A stretch of 12,711 nucleotides of DNA from DASUTW01 sp035513995. Its GTDB lineage: Bacteria; Actinomycetota; UBA4738; CALAEC01. Under the pieces are notes generated by a model that worked only from the letters and a program-made list of their open reading frames with translations, was not told the DNA's origin and did not search any database. The translations under genes and the position numbers were made by a program. How positions within the stretch are numbered: the stretch's first letter is position 1; every line of letters starts with the position of its first letter. The stretch covers positions 1 to 12,711 of the forward strand of contig DATKBL010000023.1 in NCBI GenBank assembly GCA_035513995.1. The letters run 5' to 3'. Below are positions 1-7,452 of this stretch, piece after piece.

Positions 1-138
1 ACCCAGCTCGACGTGTCGGAGGAGCCGGAGCCGCTCCCCCGGGACCACCCCGACGCCCCGCGCATGGCCGTCTACGGCTACCTGGGGTGGCTGGTCTCCG
101 AGATCGTGGAGGCGCTCTCCGAGGACCTCCGGGATTGA
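1..138 (+). CDS. C-terminal fragment of an unrecognised protein (5' end outside window)
   Basis: Frame 1 is open from the first base to a TGA at 136-138, giving the last 45 residues of a protein whose start lies to the left of the window. The tail is acidic and proline-rich at first (SEEPEPLPRDHPDAP), then becomes an amphipathic or hydrophobic helix (AVYGYLGWLVSEIVEAL), and ends EDLRD. Codon use matches the neighbouring genes, and a strong hairpin follows the stop, so I think it is a real gene end. I do not recognise the family and suggest no function. It is the only gene on the + strand and converges on the - strand block. Confidence 0.6.
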   Translation, partial: TQLDVSEEPEPLPRDHPDAPRMAVYGYLGWLVSEIVEALSEDLRD

Positions 139-142
139 AGGA

Positions 143-170
143 GGAGGGCGGGCCCCGAGGCCCGCCCTCC
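143..170. terminator. Perfect 12-bp GC hairpin between convergent genes
   Basis: The arm GGAGGGCGGGCC (143-154) is perfectly complementary to GGCCCGCCCTCC (159-170) around a 4-nt loop (CCGA). It starts 4 nt after the TGA of the + strand gene and lies 139 nt past the stop of the convergent - strand regulator. Neither side carries a T-tract, so it is not a textbook intrinsic terminator. U-less GC hairpins at gene ends are common in high-GC actinobacteria. It probably ends the + strand transcript and may also serve the opposing one. The remaining intergenic DNA (171-308) shows no gene or clear motif that I can support. Confidence 0.6.
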
Positions 171-308
171 CCAGATCCGGGCGACGACCGGTCGGAAGAT
201 GGCGACGATCCCAACCCGCTCTGCTGACAGCGTCGCCCGACCGCCTCCCGGCCGCGCCGGACCTTCAGCATGCGGGATGCCGGAGACGGTCGCGATGGTG
301 CGGATGAC

Positions 309-3209
309 CTATTCTTCCCCTCCGCCGCTCGTGGTCGCCACGGCCAGGGCTGCCCGGGAGGTCACCCCCAGCTTCCGCATCGCGTTGGAGACGTGGTGCC
401 CGACCGTCCGGGGAGACAGGTACAGCCTCTCCGCGATCTGCCGGTTCGTCCAGCCTTCGGCTACCAACCCCGCGACCTCGAGCTCCCGCGGCGATAGCTC
501 GTCGCCGTAACCGCGTCGTCCGCCGCGCCACGGTCGGGGGACGGCCACGCCCGAGCCGCGCAGCTTCCTTCGAACGCGGTCGGCGTACCAGGTCGCCCCC
601 AGGCGCTCGTGGACGGCCAGGGCCTCGGTCAGCGCGGCGCGGCTCCGAACCCCGTCGATCGGGGCGAGGGCGTCGCCCTGGCTTTCCCTGCACGCGGCCA
701 CCGCGAGGGGTCTGGGAAGGGCCTCCCACGCCCTCGCCGCGCGGGCGAACGCGGCGGCCCCCTCCTCCCCGCGAAGGAGCCCCCGGCAGGTGAGCAGGGC
801 GGCGCTCGCGTCGGGAGCGAAGCGATCGCGGACACCGTCCGACAGCTCGGCGAGAGCCGCGCGAGCCTCCTCCACCCTCCCGACACGGACGGCGGCGCTC
901 ACGAACATCGACACCGCCTCGCCCCCCACGGTCCACATCCCCTTCGCCCGGATCAGCTCCAGGGCTTCTCGGGCGGCCTCGAAGGCGCCCCCGGGATGGC
1001 CCCGGGCGGTCCGCGCCCAGGAGGTCGCCGAGAGGGCGGCAGCGGCGAGGGGGACGGCTCCGTTGCGGAGTGCCTCCGGGGCGAGGTCACCCAGCATGGT
1101 CTCGGCGCGCGTCGTGGCGCCCCGAGCCATCGTGAGGAGCGCGACCACGAGGTCGGCCTTGTTGCGGGCGTGAGGAGGGGCGTCATCCTGCACGGCCTCG
1201 GCGCGCTCCTGGAGCCCGTCCCAGCGCCCGACCAGGAAGTCGAGGAGGATCTCGTCGCCCCGTAGGTAGGGAAGGAGGCGGGCGAACACGGGATCCTCGG
1301 CGACGGTGAGAGCGTCCTTCAGCATCCGCTCGGCCCCCTCGTAGTCGCCGAGGAGGATCAGGCCGAGGGCGGCGTTGGTGCGGGTGCGGAGGACCTCCCG
1401 GCCGGCGCCGATCGTGGCGGGTGCCCGCTCCATCTCGTGGAGACCCTCGACGGCCTCCCGCTCTCCCCGGAGCAGCCGGGCGACCAGCAGCTCGCCCTCG
1501 ACCTGAGCGCGCTGCTCGGCGTCCTCCAGACCGGGAAGCAGCTCTGCCGCGCGGGCCTCGGCGGCCAGGTGCTCCCCGGGAGGGATCCCGGCCACCCACG
1601 GGGAGGCCAGCATGGCGTAGGCCTCGACCTCGGCCGGTCGGCCTCGAAGCTCCGAGGCCGCGACGGACGCCTCGGCGTGCGCGCCCCCGGCGTCGCCCGA
1701 CTCCATCAGGAGTCGGGCGAGCGCCAGCCGCAGCTCTCCCCGGACCGGCGCCGTGAGGGCCTCGCTGTGGAAGATGTGGCGGACGATCCCGATCCCTTCC
1801 GAGTGCTGGAGGCCGTACAGGGCCGCCCGCGCGAACTTCACCGACATCCGGACCCGGGCCTCGGTCGAGAGCGAGGCCGTGGAGAGCACCTCGTCGAGCA
1901 TCCTGGCGACCCACGCGTCATCGCCGACCGAGGCCGCCTGGTCGGCGGCGCGCTCGGCCCAGAGCGCCCAGCGTCGCTCCGACTCGGCCTCGCCGAAGTG
2001 GTACGCGATGCTGTCAGGCCCGCGGAGGTCGAGGGCGGCGAGCGCCCGGGCGTTGGCCAGGTGGAGGACCCGGTGACGCTCGGGGGAGAGGGCCCGGTGG
2101 ACCGCGACGCGAGCGATCGCCACTCGGAACTTCACCCCCCCGGCGCCGGCGTCCTCGAGGAGCCCGGCGCGGACGGCCTCGTCAACCGCCTCGCCGTAAC
2201 GCTCCTCCTCCAGCCGCGTGACGCGGAGGAGGAGAGGCGTCTCGACCGGCGGCTCCGGGATCGAGGCCGCCTCGACGACCCGGCGGGCCGTCCGGGAGAG
2301 CCTCCCGACCCGCCCGAGCACCGAGTCGCGCACGGCGACCGGGGCCTCGTCGAAGATCGCGTCGCGGAGCGCCAGCGGCACCTCAGAGAACCGGCGAGGC
2401 GACCCGGCGAGCAGGTCTTCGAGGGAGCCGGCGCGCTCCCGGAGGTGCCCGAGCATCTCCTCGACCGCGAACGGGAGGCCTCCGCTGCTCTCGAGGATCC
2501 CCCGGACGAAGCTGTCGGGGACGTCGGCGCCGCCCAGCTCGGACTCGATCATGCTCCGTACGCCCTCCTCCTCGAGCGGGTCGAGCGTCCAGTGGAGCCG
2601 ATGGACCGAGGGAGGCACGTGCGCGAGCAGCTCGGGCAGGGACGAGCCCTCCGGAAGCTCCTCGCGCCGGTAGGTCAGCAGCGTGGACATGCGCCCGGGC
2701 GGTGAGGCGGCCAGATCGGCCAGCACCTCGATCGTCTGGGGGTCGGCGCGGTGGAGATCCTCGAGCACCAGCACGAGGTCGCCGGCGTGGGCCAGCAGCT
2801 CTCGGACGGCCCGGCTGACCAGGTGCCGACGCATGCGCCGGTCCTTGCCGGGCTCGACCGGCGGCGGCAGCACGCCGGACAGCTCGGGGAGCAGCGGGTG
2901 GAGGACGCCGCAGACGGGGCTAAGCTCGGCGAGGGCGGGCAGATCGGCCAGACCGCGCAGGGCCTCGACCACCGCCCCGAGCGGGAAGGGCTCCTCGACG
3001 GCCGCGCAGTGGCCCATCAGGAACCGGCGCGCGCCCAGCTCCGGGCGCCCCAGGAGCTCGAGCACGAGCCGGCTCTTCCCCACGCCGGCCTCGCCCTCGA
3101 GCACCACGAGCGAGGGCGAGCGGAGGACGGCGTCGAGCAGCTCGTGCAGCTCTCGCTCCCTGCCGAACAGTCGAGCGGCGCGGGGAACCGCCGATCTCGC
3201 TCTCGTCAT
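309..3209 (-). CDS. Large ATP-binding LuxR-family (LAL) transcriptional regulator, 966 aa
   Basis: A cytoplasmic signal-integrating transcription factor of the MalT/LAL type. An N-terminal NTPase domain has Walker A GEAGVGKS (residues 39-46) and Walker B LVLVLEDLH (145-153). A long alanine-, leucine- and arginine-rich helical middle looks like TPR-type repeats. A C-terminal LuxR/GerE helix-turn-helix lies at about 903-960 (LSPRELEVAGLVAEG, then NRQIAERLYLSPRTVGHHV). The length is normal for LALs. The ATG at 3209 is supported by AAGGAG about 7 nt upstream. It follows def by 52 bp, where a TACGAT -10-like hexamer (3234-3239) could give it a separate promoter. It is the last gene of the - strand block. 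In this family the ATPase/repeat region usually senses an inducer and the HTH activates target genes. The inducer and targets here are unknown; neighbouring amino-acid genes are possible targets but unproven. Confidence 0.93.
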   Translation of the reverse strand: MTRARSAVPRAARLFGRERELHELLDAVLRSPSLVVLEGEAGVGKSRLVLELLGRPELGARRFLMGHCAAVEEPFPLGAVVEALRGLADLPALAELSPVCGVLHPLLPELSGVLPPPVEPGKDRRMRRHLVSRAVRELLAHAGDLVLVLEDLHRADPQTIEVLADLAASPPGRMSTLLTYRREELPEGSSLPELLAHVPPSVHRLHWTLDPLEEEGVRSMIESELGGADVPDSFVRGILESSGGLPFAVEEMLGHLRERAGSLEDLLAGSPRRFSEVPLALRDAIFDEAPVAVRDSVLGRVGRLSRTARRVVEAASIPEPPVETPLLLRVTRLEEERYGEAVDEAVRAGLLEDAGAGGVKFRVAIARVAVHRALSPERHRVLHLANARALAALDLRGPDSIAYHFGEAESERRWALWAERAADQAASVGDDAWVARMLDEVLSTASLSTEARVRMSVKFARAALYGLQHSEGIGIVRHIFHSEALTAPVRGELRLALARLLMESGDAGGAHAEASVAASELRGRPAEVEAYAMLASPWVAGIPPGEHLAAEARAAELLPGLEDAEQRAQVEGELLVARLLRGEREAVEGLHEMERAPATIGAGREVLRTRTNAALGLILLGDYEGAERMLKDALTVAEDPVFARLLPYLRGDEILLDFLVGRWDGLQERAEAVQDDAPPHARNKADLVVALLTMARGATTRAETMLGDLAPEALRNGAVPLAAAALSATSWARTARGHPGGAFEAAREALELIRAKGMWTVGGEAVSMFVSAAVRVGRVEEARAALAELSDGVRDRFAPDASAALLTCRGLLRGEEGAAAFARAARAWEALPRPLAVAACRESQGDALAPIDGVRSRAALTEALAVHERLGATWYADRVRRKLRGSGVAVPRPWRGGRRGYGDELSPRELEVAGLVAEGWTNRQIAERLYLSPRTVGHHVSNAMRKLGVTSRAALAVATTSGGGEE

Positions 3210-3233
3210 CGGGATCTCCTTGAGGGTCCGGGC

Positions 3234-3239
3234 ATCGTA
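3234..3239 (-). promoter_or_regulatory. Weak -10-like hexamer ahead of the LAL regulator
   Basis: On the - strand TACGAT fits the TANNNT core of a sigma-70 type -10 element and lies 25 nt before the regulator's ATG, leaving room for a short leader with the AAGGAG ribosome site. I see no good TTGACA-like -35 at 16-19 nt, so this is only a suggestion that the 52-bp gap after def holds a promoter. Read-through from def is equally possible. Confidence 0.2.
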
Positions 3240-3261
3240 CAGGAAGCCCGGGGCCTCGGTC

Positions 3262-3762
3262 CTATCCGTACACCTTCCGTGGAAAGACGTCCGCGGCCGA
3301 CTCGACGCGATCGAGGATCAGGCGTCCGTCGAGGTGATCGAGCTCGTGCTGGAGGGCCCGCGCCTCGAACCCCTCCATCTGGTAGACGCGGCGCTCTCCG
3401 GCCGGATCGATCCCGCCGACGACGGCGCGCACCGAGCGGCGGACGTTGGCGGTCAGGTCGGGGACCGAGAGGCAGCCCTCCCGGAGCACGTCCTCCTCGT
3501 GGACCTCCACCAGGACGGGGTCGAGCAGGACGATCAGCCCGTGGCTCGTCCTCGCCTTGGGGTGGCCGGACACGTCGAGGCAGAACGCGCGGAGGGAGAC
3601 CCCGATCTGCGGGGCGGCCAGGCCCACGGTGGCCGGGCCGGCCCGCATCGTGTCCACGAGGTCCTCCGCCAGCGCGCGGTGCTCGTCAGTGACCTCCCCG
3701 ACTCCGTCCGCGGGGCGCTTCAGGACGGGTGCCGGGTATCGGACGACGGGACGGACGGCCAA
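3262..3762 (-). CDS. def: Peptide deformylase
   Basis: Metalloenzyme that removes the formyl group from the initiator methionine of nascent proteins at the ribosome. All three family motifs are present: GLAAPQIG (residues 47-54), EGCLSVP (95-101, metal ligand Cys97) and QHELDHLDG (138-146, His139 and His143 as ligands, Glu140 catalytic). The protein is 166 aa, in the usual range. The start is a TTG at 3760-3762. It gives the expected N-terminus (MAVRPVVRYPAPVLKRPA), no ATG or GTG lies nearby, and the ribosome site is weak (AGG). It begins 7 nt after the stop of the ACT-domain gene, so translation is probably coupled. No methionyl-tRNA formyltransferase gene, its frequent neighbour, is in the window. 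The identification is firm; the exact start is slightly less so. Confidence 0.96.
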   Translation of the reverse strand: MAVRPVVRYPAPVLKRPADGVGEVTDEHRALAEDLVDTMRAGPATVGLAAPQIGVSLRAFCLDVSGHPKARTSHGLIVLLDPVLVEVHEEDVLREGCLSVPDLTANVRRSVRAVVGGIDPAGERRVYQMEGFEARALQHELDHLDGRLILDRVESAADVFPRKVYG

Positions 3763-3769
3763 AGCGCGC

Positions 3770-4294
3770 CTAGAGGGTCTCGACCTCGATCGGCCGCAGC
3801 GTGGCGTCGACGTCGAGCTCGCGGGCGCGCTCCCCGATGAGTCGCTCGAGGTCCTCCTCGCCCTCCGCGACCTGCACCTCGGCCACCATCGCGTAGACGG
3901 GGGCCTCGTCGCCCACCAGCCTGCACGAGAGGTTCGTCACGTTCACCCCGCGGTCGGCGAGGAGCCTGGCGATCCCCGCCACGATGCCGGGGCGGTCGGA
4001 GCCGTATACGACGAGGGCGTGCGTGGCCTCGGGCCGGTCGGGGGCACCGGCCTCGACGTCCGAGGCGGTCACCGAGACGCCGAGGGGCTCGACCGCGAAG
4101 CGCAGTGCCTCCTCGACGTCGGCCGCGGCCACGCCCTCGGGGACCGACACGACGAGCATCATCGTGAAGTGGCCCCGAAGGATCGTGGAGGCCACGTCCT
4201 CGAGGTTCGCCCCCAGATCGCGGATCGCCTCGGTCACGCCGGCCACGATCCCGGGGCGGTCCATGCCGATCGCGGTGACGGCGACGTGCCCCAT
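3770..4294 (-). CDS. Two-ACT-domain protein, GcvR-like amino-acid sensor
   Basis: A 174-aa cytoplasmic protein made almost wholly of two ACT domains (about residues 2-78 and 92-172). Each opens with nearly the same ligand-loop motif: GMDRPGIVAGV (10-20) and GSDRPGIVAGI (98-108), evidence of internal duplication. ACT domains bind amino acids and control enzymes or regulators. This architecture is that of the glycine-cleavage repressor accessory protein GcvR. There is no DNA-binding or enzymatic domain, so it probably acts through a partner. The ATG directly abuts the gltX stop (TGAATG), with GGGAGG 4 nt upstream, implying coupled translation with glutamyl-tRNA synthetase; def follows after 7 nt. 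Ligand and partner are unknown. No gcv genes are in the window, so a GcvR role in glycine cleavage is not established. Confidence 0.85.
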   Translation of the reverse strand: MGHVAVTAIGMDRPGIVAGVTEAIRDLGANLEDVASTILRGHFTMMLVVSVPEGVAAADVEEALRFAVEPLGVSVTASDVEAGAPDRPEATHALVVYGSDRPGIVAGIARLLADRGVNVTNLSCRLVGDEAPVYAMVAEVQVAEGEEDLERLIGERARELDVDATLRPIEVETL

Positions 4295-5716
4295 TCAGCC
4301 TCCCGCCGCGGCCCGGAGGCGGGCCAGCGTCCGCTCGCGGCCCAGCAGCTCGATCGACTCGAACAGCGGCGGCGAGATCAGGGTGCCGGTGACGGCCGCC
4401 CTCACCGGCTGGAAGGCCTTCTTCGACCCCAGCTCGCGCTCCTCCTTCAGCCCGCGGAGGACCTCCTCGATCGCCGCGGCGTTCCACCCCTCGAGCCCCT
4501 CGAGGCGATCGGCCACCTCTCGCAGGTAGTCCTCGCTCCCCTCGATCTGGGCTCGGGCCTTCTCTTCGGGCTCGGGATCCTCGAAGAGGAACCGCAGGAA
4601 GTCGACCGCCTCGCTCAGGAGCTTCATCCGCTCCTTGATCAGCGGCACGGCCCGCAGCGCTACGTCGCGGTCGGCGCTCACTCCGGCGTCCTTCAGGAAC
4701 TGGGTGGCGAGGTCGGCCAGGCGCTCGTCGGACGACTCCCGGATGTAGTGGCCGTTCATCCACTCGAGCTTCTCTCGGTCGAAGGCGGCGGGGTTGTGGC
4801 TAACGCGCGAGAGGTCGAACCGCTCGATCAGCTCCTCGCGGGTGAAGAAGGTCGTGTGGTCGTCGTAGGACCAGCCGAGCAGCGCGAGGTAGTTCACGAG
4901 CGCCTCGGGGAGGAACCCCTCCTCGCGGAACCGCTCCACCGCGACGGCGCCGTGACGCTTGGAGAGGGGCGCGCGGTCGGGTCCGACGATCAGCGGGAGG
5001 TGCCCGTAGGCGGGGATCCGCTCGGCGCCGACGGCCTCGAGCAACAGGATCTGCCGCGGGGTGGACGAGAAGAGGTCCTCGCCCCGGATCACGTGCGTCA
5101 TCTCCATCTTCCAGTCGTCCACGGCCGCGGCGAGCAGGTAGGTCGGGAGGCCGTTGCTGCGCAGGATCACGAAGTCGGTGACGTCGGGCCCCCGGAAGGT
5201 GGCCTCGCCCCGGACCAGATCCTCGAAGGTCACGTCGCGGTCGGGCGTGGCGAACCGGATCGCGAACGGCCGCCCCTCGGCCTCGAACGCCGCTCGCTCT
5301 TGCTCATCGAGGTCGCGGCAGCGCCCGTCGTAGCCCGGCCGCTCCCCCCGCTCGAGCGCGCGCTTCCGGCGCTCCTCGAGCTCCTCGGGCGTGCAGTAGC
5401 ATCGGTAGGCGTCGCCCTGCTGGAGCAGCCGGTCGGTGACCTCCCGGTAGAGGTCGAGCCGCTCCATCTGCCGGTAGGGGCCGAAGTCGCCGCCGACGCC
5501 TGGCCCCTCGTCCCAGTCGATCCCGAGCCAGCGGAGCGACTCCTGGACGCCGGTGATCGCCTCCTCGGTCACGCGCTCCTGGTCGGTGTCCTCGATCCGC
5601 AGGATCATCACGCCGCCGTGGTGGCGGGCGAAGAGCCAGTCGAACAGCGCCGTGCGCGCATTGCCCACGTGCACCTCTCCCGAGGGGGCCGGAGCGAACC
5701 GGACGCGAACGGTCAC
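4295..5716 (-). CDS. gltX: Glutamyl-tRNA synthetase
   Basis: Class I aminoacyl-tRNA synthetase charging tRNA with glutamate. Residues 9-20 (PAPSGEVHVGNA) hold the HIGH-type ATP signature and 249-255 (APLSKRH) the KMSKS-type loop. IEDTDQER (41-48) and HVIRGEDL (208-215) are typical GluRS segments. A putative zinc knuckle has Cys106, Cys108 and Cys133, with Asp135 where E. coli GluRS has His. The C-terminal helical anticodon-binding domain follows from about 320. The GTG start at 5714-5716 gives a 473-aa protein of normal length. The frame stays open upstream to 6595, but that extension runs antiphase through the FAH gene and has no synthetase homology. The start overlaps the FAH stop by 4 nt (GTGA), and the ACT gene abuts its end. 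In bacteria with GatCAB such enzymes may also charge tRNA-Gln; nothing here decides that. Confidence 0.97.
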   Translation of the reverse strand: MTVRVRFAPAPSGEVHVGNARTALFDWLFARHHGGVMILRIEDTDQERVTEEAITGVQESLRWLGIDWDEGPGVGGDFGPYRQMERLDLYREVTDRLLQQGDAYRCYCTPEELEERRKRALERGERPGYDGRCRDLDEQERAAFEAEGRPFAIRFATPDRDVTFEDLVRGEATFRGPDVTDFVILRSNGLPTYLLAAAVDDWKMEMTHVIRGEDLFSSTPRQILLLEAVGAERIPAYGHLPLIVGPDRAPLSKRHGAVAVERFREEGFLPEALVNYLALLGWSYDDHTTFFTREELIERFDLSRVSHNPAAFDREKLEWMNGHYIRESSDERLADLATQFLKDAGVSADRDVALRAVPLIKERMKLLSEAVDFLRFLFEDPEPEEKARAQIEGSEDYLREVADRLEGLEGWNAAAIEEVLRGLKEERELGSKKAFQPVRAAVTGTLISPPLFESIELLGRERTLARLRAAAGG

Positions 5717-6471
5717 CCGGACACCACCGGGTTGCGCAGGACGCCGATCCCCTCGACCTCCACCTCGACCTCGTCGCCGGCCTCGAGGGGGCCGACCCCG
5801 GCCGGGGTGCCGGTCAGGATCACGTCGCCGGGGAGGAGCGTCATCACCCTGGAAACGTACGACACGAGGGAACCGGGCGTGAACGTGAGCTGCGAGGTGC
5901 GGCCGGACTGGCGCACCTCGCCGTTCACCCGGCATTCGACCCCGAGGTCCACCGGATCGAGGTCGGTCTCGATCCAGGGCCCGAGCGGCCCGAAACCGTC
6001 GAACCCCTTCGCCCGCGTCCACTGGTCGTCCGCCCGCTGGAGGTCCCGCGCGGTGACATCGTTCCCGCACGTGTAGCCCAGGATGTACTTCGGCGCCTCC
6101 TCCTCGGGGACCCGGCGGCACAGCCTCCCGATCACCACGGCCAGCTCGGCCTCGTGCTCGACCCGCTCGGAGACGTCGGGAAGCGGGATGGGATCGTCGG
6201 GGCCGATCACCGAGGTGGACGGCTTCAGGAACAGCAGCGGCTCCTCGGGCACCTCGTTCCCGAGCTCGCGGGCGTGGTCGGCGTAGTTCCTCCCCACCCC
6301 GATCACCTTGCTGGGGATCACCGGGGCCAGCAGGCGACCGATCCCGAGGTCCACCTCCTCGCCGGTCGGGGCGGGGGCCTCGAAGAAGGTCCCCTGGAGG
6401 AGCCGGACCCCCTCGCCCTCGACGACGCCGTGCGCGATGCGGTCGGCGATCCGGAGGCGCGCCAGCCTCAC
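5713..6471 (-). CDS. Fumarylacetoacetate hydrolase (FAH)-family protein
   Basis: A 252-aa divalent-metal enzyme of the FAH/HpcE fold, which hydrolyses or decarboxylates C-C bonds in acylpyruvates or isomerises ring-cleavage products. Family marks are VGRNYADHARELG (59-71), EHEAELAVVIG (105-115, with metal ligands probably Glu107 and Glu109), NDVTARDLQ (137-145, Asp138 the third ligand), KGFDGFGPLGPWI (155-167) and LTGTPAGVGPL (219-229). The GTG start at 6471 overlaps the ilvE stop by 4 nt, and its own stop overlaps the gltX start by 4 nt, so it is tightly coupled to both. There is no clear ribosome site, consistent with coupling. In M. tuberculosis, as I recall, an FAH-family gene also sits beside gltX near serA1. 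The substrate is unknown; many such genes are annotated as hydroxyheptadienedioate isomerase without proof. Oxaloacetate or acylpyruvate clean-up is another possibility. Confidence 0.93.
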   Translation of the reverse strand: MRLARLRIADRIAHGVVEGEGVRLLQGTFFEAPAPTGEEVDLGIGRLLAPVIPSKVIGVGRNYADHARELGNEVPEEPLLFLKPSTSVIGPDDPIPLPDVSERVEHEAELAVVIGRLCRRVPEEEAPKYILGYTCGNDVTARDLQRADDQWTRAKGFDGFGPLGPWIETDLDPVDLGVECRVNGEVRQSGRTSQLTFTPGSLVSYVSRVMTLLPGDVILTGTPAGVGPLEAGDEVEVEVEGIGVLRNPVVSG

Positions 6472-7388
6472 ACCAATTCGACCCAGGAGCGGTACCGGTC
6501 CATCTCCCCCGAGGCGGCGGCGAAGAACGTCTCCTGGATCTCCTTGGTGACGGGCCCCCGGGTGCCCGAGCCGATCTTGCGGTCGTCCACCTCACGGAGA
6601 GGCGTGACCTCGGCCGCCGTCCCCGTGAAGAAGACCTCGTCGGCCGTGTAGACGTCGGAGCGGAGGATCTTCCGCTCCAGGACCTTGTAGCCGAGATCCT
6701 TCGCGATCGTCACCACGCTGTCGCGGGTCACCCCCACGAGGATCCCGGCCGAGCGCGGCGGTGTGAAGATCACGCCGTCCCGGACGATGAAGAGGTTCTC
6801 GCCGGTGCCCTCGGCCACGTTGCCCTCCGGCGAGAGCATGATCGCGTCGTCGTACCCGGCCTTCAGCGCCTCGATCTTCGCCAGCGAGGAGTTGACGTAC
6901 TGGCCGGTGCCCTTCGCGCCCGAGGGCAGGGCGTTGGAGTCGATGCGCCGCCACGAGGAGATCACCACACGAGCGCCGTTCTGGAGAGCCTCGTCACCGA
7001 GGTACGTGCCCCAGCGCCACGTCACGATGAAGGTGCTCACCGGCGCGTTGAGGGGGTTCAGCCCCATCTCGCCGTATCCGCGGTAGACCACCGGGCGGAT
7101 ATAGCAGGCGTCGAGGTCGTTCGCGCGGACGACCTCCTTGCACGCCTCGATCAGCTCCTCGGGGGTGTAGGGGACCTCCATCAGATAGACCGAGGCGGAG
7201 TGGTTGAGACGGCGGATGTGGTCGGTGAGGCGGAACACGCCGGGGCCCTGCTTCGTCGCGTAAGCTCGGATCCCCTCGAAGACACCGGTCCCGTAGTGGA
7301 GGGCGTGAGTCAGGACGTGGATCCTCGCATCGTCCCAGTCGACGAGCTCTCCGTCCATCCAGACCTTGGCGACCGGCGTGATGGGCAT
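6468..7388 (-). CDS. ilvE: Branched-chain amino acid aminotransferase
   Basis: PLP fold-IV (class IV) aminotransferase for the last step of valine, leucine and isoleucine synthesis, using glutamate as donor. HYGTGVFEGIRAY (31-43) and YIRPVVYRGYG (97-107) are typical. The PLP lysine is Lys159 in PSGAKGTGQYVNS. The class IV signature EGTGENLFIVRDG lies at 193-205, followed by TPPRSAGILVGVTRD. The ATG at 7388 (MPITPVAKVWMDG) is chosen because GAGGAGG lies about 8 nt upstream and the protein, 306 aa, matches the family; an in-frame ATG at 7427 has no ribosome site. It follows serA by 64 bp and overlaps the FAH gene by 4 nt. D-amino acid transaminase or aminodeoxychorismate lyase share the fold, but length and motifs favour IlvE. 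Confidence 0.95.
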   Translation of the reverse strand: MPITPVAKVWMDGELVDWDDARIHVLTHALHYGTGVFEGIRAYATKQGPGVFRLTDHIRRLNHSASVYLMEVPYTPEELIEACKEVVRANDLDACYIRPVVYRGYGEMGLNPLNAPVSTFIVTWRWGTYLGDEALQNGARVVISSWRRIDSNALPSGAKGTGQYVNSSLAKIEALKAGYDDAIMLSPEGNVAEGTGENLFIVRDGVIFTPPRSAGILVGVTRDSVVTIAKDLGYKVLERKILRSDVYTADEVFFTGTAAEVTPLREVDDRKIGSGTRGPVTKEIQETFFAAASGEMDRYRSWVELV

Positions 7389-7429
7389 CCGTTCGTCCTC
7401 CTCGCTCCGGGTGTCCTCAGGGTACATGG

Positions 7430-7444
7430 CGGGCCCGGGGCCCG
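7430..7444 (-). other. Short GC hairpin in the serA-ilvE gap
   Basis: CGGGCC (7430-7435) pairs with GGCCCG (7439-7444) around a 3-nt loop, 8 nt past the serA stop and about 40 nt before the ilvE start. With no T-tract it is a weak candidate for a partial terminator or for a 3'-end stabilising the serA transcript. It marks the largest gap in the central part of the block. In DNA this GC-rich, short palindromes arise by chance. Confidence 0.25.
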
Positions 7445-7452
7445 ACCAGCGC

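Noticed and set aside
265..936. A 223-codon - strand frame within the regulator gene region
   Set aside because: It overlaps the LAL regulator on the same strand in another frame and is mostly R/G/P; the regulator's HTH lies in the accepted frame.
3446..6076. An 876-codon open frame on the + strand over def, the ACT gene, gltX and the FAH gene
   Set aside because: It is antisense to four genes with clear family motifs, and its product is a low-complexity G/R/L/E/P-rich sequence with no recognisable domain. High third-position GC routinely opens such antisense frames.
5717..6595. N-terminal extension of gltX to a 766-residue protein
   Set aside because: The added part is arginine/glycine-rich antiphase translation of the FAH gene. 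GluRS homology starts at the GTG at 5716 and gives the normal length.
7389..7427. Upstream ATG for ilvE (start at 7427)
   Set aside because: No ribosome site precedes it, the extra residues are not part of the family, and a strong GAGGAGG stands before the ATG at 7388.
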